DNA of 64,000 nucleotides from Leyella lascolaii. GTDB lineage: Bacteria; Bacteroidota; Bacteroidia; Bacteroidales; Bacteroidaceae. Below the pieces are notes generated by a model. The model worked only from the letters and a program-made list of their open reading frames with translations. It searched no databases and was not told where the DNA came from. The translations under genes and the position numbers were made by a program. The stretch lies in contig NZ_LT556049.1 in the NCBI RefSeq assembly GCF_900079775.1, positions 332,662 to 396,661 on the forward strand, written 5' to 3'. Below are positions 51,359 to 59,314 of the stretch, one piece after another; position 1 is the stretch's first letter, and the number at the start of each line of letters is the position of its first letter.

Positions 51359-53647
51359 TCATAGCGGAGCCGAAAGCGAATAGGGCGCGGCGTCCTTACC
51401 GGTGTTGCGGGTTCTGTTGGGCTGTGCGCCCATAACAAACTTCAGCGTTCCGCCGCGGGCGATGTCCCCGTAGGTGATGTAGTTCTTGTCAAGCGGGCGT
51501 CCGTTGAGCGTGCCGCTCTGTATATACACGTTGTCGGCACTGTTGCCTTCCGCCTCTATTACGAACTTGCTGCCGTCCTCCATCGTGATGGTAGCCTTGC
51601 GGAAGAGGGGCGAGCCTATCACATACTGGTCGGTGCCGGGCGTAACCGCGTAGAGACCGAGGGCACTGAGCACATACCACGACGACATGCCGCCCTGGTC
51701 CTCGTCGCCTGGGAATCCGTCGGGAGTGCTGTTGTACAGGCGTCTCATAATCTGGCGCACCCAGTATTGCGTCTTCCACGGCTGTCCCGCATAGCTGTAC
51801 AGGTAAGGCATGTGCTGTATGGGCTGGTTGCCGTGGGCATACTGTCCCATGCGCGCCTCCTCCATCTCCACCATCTCGTGTATCTTGCCGCCATACCAAC
51901 CCGGATGTACCGTCGCCGGCTGCGAGAACACGGAGTCCATCTTCTCCACGAATGCAGCGTCGGAGCCATACAGGTTTATGAGCCCCTGCACATCATGGAA
52001 CACCGACCATATGTAGTGCCAGGCATTGCCCTCGGTGTAAGGACCACCCCATGCCAGCGGGTCGAACGGCTCAAGGAACTTGCCGTCCTTTCCTCTGCCC
52101 CGGAAGAATCCGGTGGCGGAGTCCCACAGGTTGCGGTAGTTGTACAGCGTGCGGGCAAACACCTGTTCATAGAACCTGTTGCCTGTCTGCCTTGCCAAGG
52201 TGTAGGCGCACCAGTCATCATACGCATACTCAAGCGTCTGCGAAACCGATCCGTGCGACTCCGGGAACGACACATATCCCAGAGTGTAGTACTCATGCCA
52301 TCCCGCACGGCCGTTGGCACCGCCCATCGGACCCTTGTTGAAAGCCTCGTGGGCATAGCCCTTGAGCACGGAGTCTACAGGCACCGTGCGTATGCCCTTG
52401 GCAAAGGCGTCTGCAAAGAGCGATATGGCGTGGTTGCCCAGCATGCCTCCCGTCTCTCCGGGGCACGACCATGCGGGAAACCATCCCAGCTCCTTCTGCT
52501 GCACGTTGAGCATAGCCTGCATGTAGCGTCCCTGCTGAGTGGGGTGCAGAATGTTGGTAAGAGGGAACTGCGAGCGGAAGGTGTCCCAAAAACCGTTGTC
52601 GGTATACATATATCCGTGGTGTATCTTGCCGTCGTACGGGCTGTAATAATACGGTTTGCCATCCCTGTCAAGGTCGTAAAAACGGCGCGAGAACAGGTTG
52701 GCGCGGAACAGACACGAATAGAAGGTGCGCATGTCCTCATCGGTGCCGCCCTCCACGCGCACACGGTTGAAGAGATTGTTCCACACCTTGAAGCCGCGCG
52801 CCTTTGTGACTTCCAGCGAGCGGTCGCCTCCGAGCTCGCGTTCAAGGTTAAGCTCCGCCTGAGCGTAGCTTATGTAAGACGACGCTGCCTTTGCCTGCAC
52901 CTTACTGCCGGGACGGAACTTGATGTACACACCCGCGCCCTTGCCCTTGGCGTAGGTCTGGCGGCTGAAGGTACGGTTGTTCTGGTTCTCCCACGTGCCA
53001 TAATCGGCAAAGGGCTGGTCGAACTGCACCACAAAGTAGCAGCGGAAGTTCTCAGGATGGTTCACAAAGCGGTGGTTGCGCACCCATCCGCGTATCTGAC
53101 GCCTCTTTGCGTCTATCTTCACCTCGCTGGTGTCGGTGTAGCCGTCTATCACAAGAAAGGCGTCCTGCCCCTTGGGGTAAGAGAAACGCAGATGCACGCC
53201 CCGGTCGGTGGGAGCCATCTCGGTGGTTATGCCGTTGTCGAACGTCACCTTATAATAATGCGGACGTCCCACCTCGTTGTCGTGACTGAACTTTGAGGCG
53301 CGGTCGTTCTCGTTTACCACGAGCCTGCCCGTCTCCGGCATGAACGTATACACGGCATAGTCGCTCACCCATGGCGAGCACTGGTGGCTCTGTCCGAAGC
53401 CGCGTATCCTGTCGTGCGAATACAGATATTTGAAGCCCTCGCCGTTCACGTTGGTCTGAGGAGTCCACACATGTACGCCATATGGCATGGCAGTCGCCGG
53501 GAAGGTGTTGCCGTGGCTGAGTCCGAAGTTTGAGTCGGTGCCTTGCAGCGTGTTGGCATACCGCACCAGATCAGGCTGTTTCTGCGCCACAGCCATTGCG
53601 GGCACAAACAGCAGCACTGCGATAAGTACTTTTATTTTATACATCAT
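51359..53647 (-). CDS. GH92 alpha-mannosidase
   Basis: The product has 762 residues with a signal peptide (KIKVLIAVLLFVPAMAVA). The GH92 features are an N-terminal beta-sandwich opening with VRYANTLQGTDSNFGLSHGNTFPATAMPYGVHVW and an (alpha/alpha)6 barrel with WDTFRSQFPL, CPGETGGMLGNHA, AYDDWC, HGNQPIQHMPYLY and GDEDQGGMSSWYV. These enzymes are calcium-dependent exo-alpha-mannosidases acting on N-glycans or yeast mannan; linkage cannot be read off. The gene starts 26 bp from a MITE-like element that separates it from the GH78 gene. Confidence 0.92.
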   Translation of the reverse strand: MMYKIKVLIAVLLFVPAMAVAQKQPDLVRYANTLQGTDSNFGLSHGNTFPATAMPYGVHVWTPQTNVNGEGFKYLYSHDRIRGFGQSHQCSPWVSDYAVYTFMPETGRLVVNENDRASKFSHDNEVGRPHYYKVTFDNGITTEMAPTDRGVHLRFSYPKGQDAFLVIDGYTDTSEVKIDAKRRQIRGWVRNHRFVNHPENFRCYFVVQFDQPFADYGTWENQNNRTFSRQTYAKGKGAGVYIKFRPGSKVQAKAASSYISYAQAELNLERELGGDRSLEVTKARGFKVWNNLFNRVRVEGGTDEDMRTFYSCLFRANLFSRRFYDLDRDGKPYYYSPYDGKIHHGYMYTDNGFWDTFRSQFPLTNILHPTQQGRYMQAMLNVQQKELGWFPAWSCPGETGGMLGNHAISLFADAFAKGIRTVPVDSVLKGYAHEAFNKGPMGGANGRAGWHEYYTLGYVSFPESHGSVSQTLEYAYDDWCAYTLARQTGNRFYEQVFARTLYNYRNLWDSATGFFRGRGKDGKFLEPFDPLAWGGPYTEGNAWHYIWSVFHDVQGLINLYGSDAAFVEKMDSVFSQPATVHPGWYGGKIHEMVEMEEARMGQYAHGNQPIQHMPYLYSYAGQPWKTQYWVRQIMRRLYNSTPDGFPGDEDQGGMSSWYVLSALGLYAVTPGTDQYVIGSPLFRKATITMEDGSKFVIEAEGNSADNVYIQSGTLNGRPLDKNYITYGDIARGGTLKFVMGAQPNRTRNTGKDAAPYSLSAPL

Positions 53648-53673
53648 ATTGTATGTTTATGTTTGCTTTATTA

Positions 53674-53870
53674 AACCCAAATCGGTCATTAGAACACTGA
53701 TTATACATTTAAGGTTTATTGTCAGCTCTTCATTCTTCTTCCGCACTGCTGCCGTCATCTTGCATTCAGCTTTTTCTTGATGTAGCCCGCTACATCTTCG
53801 ATAAAGCTGAATAGAATCTGGCTGACAGCAGCACGAAATAAGAATGGAAGTCTAATTACCGATTCGGGTT
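53674..53870. repeat. MITE-like element, copy 2 (intact)
   Basis: A 197-bp element with terminal inverted repeats ACCCAAATCGGTCATTA (53675-53691) and taattaccgattcgggtt (53853-53870), two mismatches apart. The inside is the reverse complement of the copy at 19548-19742. It lies 26 bp upstream of the GH92 start codon and interrupts the GH78-GH92 interval. Confidence 0.8.
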
Positions 53871-53883
53871 AAAAACAGTGCAA

Positions 53884-53936
53884 GTGAGTGCAATGAGAGC
53901 GCGCGCTCAGATTGCCGGGCGAAGCCTGTTTTATTA
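53884..53936 (+). repeat. Hairpin repeat, copy 2
   Basis: GCAATGAGAGC (53890-53900) faces GCTCAGATTGC (53905-53915), then cgggcgaagcctgttttatt, as in the copy at 22150-22197. Here it overlaps the stop of the minus-strand GH78 gene and could terminate in either direction. Confidence 0.55.
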
Positions 53937-56477
53937 AAAAGTCCATTTCCCTGACCCGACATCCTCATGCCGCCTGTCCTGCCATACGACCGTAGCGGTC
54001 ACGCCTACCGGTATCTCGACCGACAGCCGTGTGCCGTGCCAGCTTACACGTATTGTTCCGTAAGGAGTCTCCTTGTCTACTGAAACCCAATCAATGCCGT
54101 CCGGCTTCTGAGGACAGATGAGGACATGACGGTAGCCCGGACGGCTCATGTCAGGGACAATGCCTCCGAGCGCTTGAGTGAACCATATGCCGACGCCGTT
54201 GTAACAGTTGTGTATGTGGCTGCGCTCGCCGCTCCAGTATTCCCATGTGGTTGTAGCTCCGTGGTCTATCATATAGAGATAGCCGGGATAGGAGCGTTTC
54301 TTCAATATGTCGTACATCAGCTGGCACTCTCCGTTGTCTACAGCCCACTGCGTGAAGATGTAGGTTCCGACAAGTCCGGCGGCTATGTGCGACTTGTATT
54401 TGCCCCGTGAAAGAGCAAGAAGCCTGGCTGTGACAGCACTGCGAAGGGAGTCGGGCACGACGCCTGTCAGCATGGGATAGCTCATGTCGAGGGGTGAGCC
54501 GGTGGCATAGGTGCTGTCGGCAGGATGATAAAAGCGTGCGTGTATTTTCCTGTTCAGGGAATCTCTCTGCGCGGCAAACAGCCCGGCATCGCTTTTCTCT
54601 CCCAATATATCAGCCATCAGCGACATGCTGTTGAGACAGTCGCTGAGGACGCAGTTGCCCGTGAGAAGCTGTGAGTCTCCGCCCACGTCGACGCCTTTGG
54701 GTGCCAGCCAGTCACCGAGGAACCACATCCTGCGGTCGGTGTCAGCCCAAGGCTGGAGCAGTCCGTCCTTTACGTGCCCGTCCACAAAGCCAAGCCATTT
54801 TTTCATCTGACCGTAAAGCTTCACAAGCATACGCCGGTCACCGTAATTGAGATAGGTACGCAGAGGTGCCTTTATGATGAAAGAGTTCCAGTAAGGACCG
54901 CCGCCTCCGCCACCTGCGGGCGCGACATACGGGAGGTCTCCGTCAGCAGCCATGGCGTCGCCCCATGCCGTGAGCCAGTTGTAATATACAGGAGCCACGT
55001 CGCACAACGTCTGTACGGTCATGGTAGACGAGTTTCCGTCACCGCCATACCCCATTCTCTCGAGATGCGGACAGTCCACCATATATCCGCTGAATGTCAG
55101 ACAACGCATTGTGCGGCTTATCATCTGATATATGCTGTTTATGTCATCGTCAGAGCACTTGAAGCTGACCGTCTCCGAATAATCGCCTGAAATCTGCAAT
55201 GCCGTCAGGTCCTCCGCGCGCGGCTGCCGGATGTTCTTGACGAGGACATAGCGGAACGCATGATGGTGGAACTTGTTGCAGAACACGTCCTTGCCGTCAC
55301 CCGCCGTAATATATTCGTCATATTCTCCCTGAGGAGTGAACACTCCGGTGGTGTCAATCCAGTCGCCATACTCCATCCTGACTGTCACATCACCTGGCAC
55401 ATCGGGCATTTCCAGCCGCAACCACCCTGTGATGTCGCGCCCGAAGTCAACGAGCCATCCGCCGTCATATGCCGTTATGCTTACCGGCTTCAGGGTGTCT
55501 ATTATCCTGTTGCCCTCTGTCATCTGCGGCGTCGCCGTCTTGTTGGCCACATTCACCACATGAGCCTTTGTCCAATGTCTGCCTCTATTGTGAAGGATGC
55601 GGGCGTCGACGCGCTCCCCTCCGAACTGCAGTGCCTGCCATGTGCCGAAGTCATGATATCCGCTTGGCGTGCCCTCCCATGAAGAGTCAGTAACCGCCAC
55701 AGGCTGCCATCCGGTGCCATTTTGCCGCATGACGGCAGCCTTGACCAAAGGACCTTCGTATTCCGCATGAAACAGATTCTCACGATACCACCCCTTTCCG
55801 AGCCATATCTCCACCTCGTTGTCGCCCTCACGTGAATATGAAGTGATGTCGTAAGTGACGATATGCGAGCGTTTGTCGAGTTGTGACACAGCCGGAGCCA
55901 ACACCGCGTCACCCACTTTCCTGCCGTTGACCCTTACCTCGTGATAACCCAGAGAGTTGACATGGATGAAGACGCGATGGCGTCCACGGAGCTTGAAACG
56001 CTTACGCAGTATGGGGGCGGTGACGTCACCGGCAGACTTGTCCAAGCCGATATATTCTCCGGGAAAGTCCTTGTCCGTCAGCAATCCGACGCTGAAGCGA
56101 TGGATGTCGCTCCATGAAGACACTTTGGAACGTTCGTCCCATGTACGCACGCGCCAGAAACACAACATGCCAGAACGGAGCTTCCTGCCCTCATAACCCA
56201 CCATGACACTTTCGGCAGAACGCTGTTTGCCGGAGCTCCACAAGTCAGCCTCTCCCCGTGACACTTTCACACTGTCAGTCCCCACCTGTATCTCCCATGC
56301 CGTCTGCCTTGCATTGTTGCGTGGGGAATAATTCTTCCAGCTGAAGTGGGGAGCGGTGTTGTCTATGCCCAACGGGTCGTAGAGATTCTCACATTTCAAA
56401 TCGTCTGTCCTGAGTCCCTGCGCATGGAACGCCAACGGAACGATGGAAAGGCAGAGCAATATATGTCTCAGACTCAT
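53934..56477 (-). CDS. GH78 alpha-L-rhamnosidase
   Basis: The product has 847 residues with a signal peptide (MSLRHILLCLSIVPLAFHAQG). The order is: N-terminal Ig-like domain (about 22-130, FSWKNYSPRNNARQTAWEIQV), a jelly roll (about 145-310, SLGYHEVRVNGRKVGD), an (alpha/alpha)6 catalytic domain and a C-terminal beta-sandwich. The general acid Glu473 lies in DCPHLERMGYGGD and the base Glu746 in TTWEYW, both as in GH78. It removes non-reducing alpha-L-rhamnose from pectin side chains or glycosides. Its stop is 286 bp upstream of the GH92 start, and its start follows the GH2 stop by 14 bp. Confidence 0.92.
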   Translation of the reverse strand: MSLRHILLCLSIVPLAFHAQGLRTDDLKCENLYDPLGIDNTAPHFSWKNYSPRNNARQTAWEIQVGTDSVKVSRGEADLWSSGKQRSAESVMVGYEGRKLRSGMLCFWRVRTWDERSKVSSWSDIHRFSVGLLTDKDFPGEYIGLDKSAGDVTAPILRKRFKLRGRHRVFIHVNSLGYHEVRVNGRKVGDAVLAPAVSQLDKRSHIVTYDITSYSREGDNEVEIWLGKGWYRENLFHAEYEGPLVKAAVMRQNGTGWQPVAVTDSSWEGTPSGYHDFGTWQALQFGGERVDARILHNRGRHWTKAHVVNVANKTATPQMTEGNRIIDTLKPVSITAYDGGWLVDFGRDITGWLRLEMPDVPGDVTVRMEYGDWIDTTGVFTPQGEYDEYITAGDGKDVFCNKFHHHAFRYVLVKNIRQPRAEDLTALQISGDYSETVSFKCSDDDINSIYQMISRTMRCLTFSGYMVDCPHLERMGYGGDGNSSTMTVQTLCDVAPVYYNWLTAWGDAMAADGDLPYVAPAGGGGGGPYWNSFIIKAPLRTYLNYGDRRMLVKLYGQMKKWLGFVDGHVKDGLLQPWADTDRRMWFLGDWLAPKGVDVGGDSQLLTGNCVLSDCLNSMSLMADILGEKSDAGLFAAQRDSLNRKIHARFYHPADSTYATGSPLDMSYPMLTGVVPDSLRSAVTARLLALSRGKYKSHIAAGLVGTYIFTQWAVDNGECQLMYDILKKRSYPGYLYMIDHGATTTWEYWSGERSHIHNCYNGVGIWFTQALGGIVPDMSRPGYRHVLICPQKPDGIDWVSVDKETPYGTIRVSWHGTRLSVEIPVGVTATVVWQDRRHEDVGSGKWTF

Positions 56478-56491
56478 AGTTGTTTTAGTTT

Positions 56492-59134
56492 TTACATATC
56501 GAGCACTTTGTTTTCCTTGTGATGATATTGCTTACACAGGAGTCTCACCTTACCTGTGTTGTCGGGCATTTCTATCGTGATGACCTTCTTCTCGCCAGGC
56601 ATCAGTGTGACATAATTGTCGCTCCATATGACGGGAAGAACCGCTTCTTTCTTTTTGCCTTCAACAAGCCGCAGGCGGTTGGCGAAACTTACATTCCTGC
56701 TTTTGTTTATCAACTCGAACGTGGCTTTGCTGCCGTCACGGCTGACGAGACGTGCTTTCAGAGCCGCCTCCGGCATGTCTGCGAGTTCCTCATACGCCAG
56801 ATATTCCTTGCCGTTGTGCCAGTAGAAGTTCTCGGAAACAAGTCTGCCACCGGCATCTTTCAGACAGAGGCGGATGAACTGCAAGCCGTCCGCCGAAGGC
56901 GTGAGCGTCATAGCCTCAGAGATGTCGCTTGCCTTGCAGCCCGCAACAGCGTTCTGCGTATGGATAATATTGCCTTTGAGGTCATATACCGTGGCTGTCA
57001 CACGTGCGTCATTAAGGTCGGATGCCGTCGTGTTCACCACTTTCACACTATTGTCCAGACAGTTCCACTGCACGTGCAGAGGCTCGCAAGCCTTGCGCGC
57101 ACCCCAGTAGCATCCTGTAGGGTTGCCGTAATAATCGTAGGTCTGCCATACGAATGACGGATAAGCCGGATGACTCATCCATATCAGCAGCCCTGAAGCG
57201 TCATTCCACATCTTGTCCTGCCAAGCCTCATACATGCCCTTCATGTCCTCTATGTTGACGAGCTGGGCTTTCTCGCAAAAGTCTTCCAAGGAGGTTGCCT
57301 CACCGTAGCGGTCGTTCACGTTCTTCTTGTAGCTGACAGGGTCGGCATTGGAGGCTTCCTTGCCGAAGAAGTGACGGTTCCACACATTGTCATCGTCGTT
57401 TTTCAGCCGCTCGTCGTCAGGCAACGGCCATTGCTCTTCTTTCGGAATGAAACGTACGACGCTTTCATACTGCGGGAAAGTAGCCATGCCTATTTCCGTC
57501 CTGAATCCGTAGCCATGGTCTGAGCCATAAGGGTAAGACGGCTTGTTGAACGCCAGATTGCTTGCTGAAGTCTCGAAGTGATGTCTGGGCGGAAGGTCTT
57601 TCCACCAACCGCTTCCCGACAAGGCGTCCTGATTGGAACATGACTTGTAAAGACGGTCGTTGCCGTCTTCTTCCATAACAATCATGCGCAAAGCCTGGTC
57701 GATGTCGGCTACAGGGTGCGTCTCGTTGGCACCGCACCAAACAGTGATAGAAGGATGGTTTCGCAGGCGGCGCACCTTGTCGCGCGCGTTTGCCTTGAAC
57801 GCATCATGGTCTGCCACATCATTCCAGGCAACATAAAGCCAGAAGTCATCCCACACCATAATGCCCGATTCGTCACAATAATCATAGAACTCCTCGTCCG
57901 TAACACATCCTGTCCAAAGTCGAATCATATTATAATTGAGGTCCTGATGCAAGCGTATCCATTTGCGGTAGTCTTCATTGTGACATCGCAGCAGATACTC
58001 GCTCATGCCCCAGTTGCCTCCCTTGACATATATGCGCTGTCCGTTGACATAAATGTTCAGCACCGGATAGCCCACGGCATTCGTCTCTATACGATATTCA
58101 TTTTTCTTGATGCCGAACCGTATGCTGCGCTCATCGCTCATTTTCCCGTCGACGAACGCCTGCAACTTACAGGTGTAAAGGTTGGGCTTGCCATATCCGT
58201 TGGGCCACCACAGACGGGGATTGTCTACGACGAAGCCGATACAGTCAGCCTTACTGATGTTGATGATTGCAGTGTCGCCGCTCTCCACCCTGACACTCTT
58301 TGTGAAGGTGATGTCGCCCGGCGTGATGACACCCTTAACCGTAACAGTCTGAGACTTGCCTGAATAGTTGGCTATTCCCGAAGCAAGCTTCAGCTCAGCC
58401 CTGTCGAGTGAAGGCAGATAACTTCTCATCCAAGGGTCTATCATCTTGGCTGCGCCCGTCACCTCAACGGAAGCCTTGCCGGTGATGCCAGCCTCGCGTC
58501 CGGGCACATATGGCATCCAGTCCCATCCCGCACCGGCAAGATATGAGGGGCTGCACACCACCCCATAGGGGTCCTTTCCAGTACGTGTCTTTTTCTCGTC
58601 GGGGTCATAAATAAGCACGGCTATATGATTGTCACCGTCATTTCTGTAAAAGTCTGTGATATCAAAACGCGAACGCATCATATGTCCTTTCACGTCCTTC
58701 ACTGACGAGACCGTGCCCGACAGCTTATGACCGTTAAACCAGAAATCAGCAAACTTGTTGGTGTTCTCAAAGCAGAGCCACACATGCTGACCTGCCGCAG
58801 GCTTTTCGGGAAGCCTGAAAGACGTAATGTACCAGAACGGACGGTTGTAAAGAGCCTCATCCACCTTATATATATTGTCGCCATATTCGGGACACGGTTC
58901 CTTGCCAGCCCGGACATATGAGGCGAATACGGTTCCGGGGACAATTCCTGTCACCGCATTCTTCACAGTGTTCCCCGAGGACAGCTTCTCTCCCGACATT
59001 GGTGTCTCAGCCTGCGGGAAAATCTTCCAGACGACATTGCCGTCCTCACTGTTGAGTGAGAAATGGTTTATCTGAGCTTGCACAGGAGTAAACATGAGCA
59101 CAAGCAACGCAATAAGAATGGATTTTGTTTTCAT
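56492..59134 (-). CDS. GH2 exo-beta-mannosidase or exo-beta-glucosaminidase
   Basis: The product has 880 residues from the ATG at 59134, which opens a signal peptide (KTKSILIALLVLMFTPVQA). A galactose-binding-like domain (about 60-215) precedes an Ig-like domain, a TIM barrel with acid/base Glu471 (WCGANE) and nucleophile Glu547 (FRTEIG), and a beta-sandwich. Sequence blocks NPRLWWPNGYGKPNLY and VKGGNWGMSEYLLR are those of the beta-mannosidase/CsxA branch of GH2. In N-glycan breakdown it would remove the core beta-mannose. It is the first gene of the GH2-GH78 pair, preceded by a 12-bp direct repeat. Confidence 0.87.
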   Translation of the reverse strand: MKTKSILIALLVLMFTPVQAQINHFSLNSEDGNVVWKIFPQAETPMSGEKLSSGNTVKNAVTGIVPGTVFASYVRAGKEPCPEYGDNIYKVDEALYNRPFWYITSFRLPEKPAAGQHVWLCFENTNKFADFWFNGHKLSGTVSSVKDVKGHMMRSRFDITDFYRNDGDNHIAVLIYDPDEKKTRTGKDPYGVVCSPSYLAGAGWDWMPYVPGREAGITGKASVEVTGAAKMIDPWMRSYLPSLDRAELKLASGIANYSGKSQTVTVKGVITPGDITFTKSVRVESGDTAIINISKADCIGFVVDNPRLWWPNGYGKPNLYTCKLQAFVDGKMSDERSIRFGIKKNEYRIETNAVGYPVLNIYVNGQRIYVKGGNWGMSEYLLRCHNEDYRKWIRLHQDLNYNMIRLWTGCVTDEEFYDYCDESGIMVWDDFWLYVAWNDVADHDAFKANARDKVRRLRNHPSITVWCGANETHPVADIDQALRMIVMEEDGNDRLYKSCSNQDALSGSGWWKDLPPRHHFETSASNLAFNKPSYPYGSDHGYGFRTEIGMATFPQYESVVRFIPKEEQWPLPDDERLKNDDDNVWNRHFFGKEASNADPVSYKKNVNDRYGEATSLEDFCEKAQLVNIEDMKGMYEAWQDKMWNDASGLLIWMSHPAYPSFVWQTYDYYGNPTGCYWGARKACEPLHVQWNCLDNSVKVVNTTASDLNDARVTATVYDLKGNIIHTQNAVAGCKASDISEAMTLTPSADGLQFIRLCLKDAGGRLVSENFYWHNGKEYLAYEELADMPEAALKARLVSRDGSKATFELINKSRNVSFANRLRLVEGKKKEAVLPVIWSDNYVTLMPGEKKVITIEMPDNTGKVRLLCKQYHHKENKVLDM

Positions 59135-59176
59135 ATAATTATATTGGACTTTTATTTCACACATTATTATATTACC

Positions 59177-59211
59177 GTTATCTGACGGATCATTTTACGG
59201 TTATCTGACGG
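59177..59211. promoter_or_regulatory. 12-bp direct repeat, candidate activator site
   Basis: GTTATCTGACGG occurs at 59177-59188 and 59200-59211, 23 bp apart, directly upstream of the GH2 gene in a 180-bp gap. Two direct repeats about two helical turns apart fit an AraC/HTCS activator site. No TAnnTTTG box is evident nearby. Confidence 0.45.
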
Positions 59212-59314
59212 CAGGAAGAATGGAAAAGGCATCTTACAGATTTGCGTTGTATAAGATTCACGACGTGAACCTGAATGCCGAAACGTTCTCTTCCGCCGTC
59301 TCGGTTTGTCTCAG

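Noticed and set aside
51767..53296. 509-codon plus-strand frame opposite the GH92 gene
   Set aside because: Lacks any motif and mirrors an intact GH92 enzyme; same composition effect.
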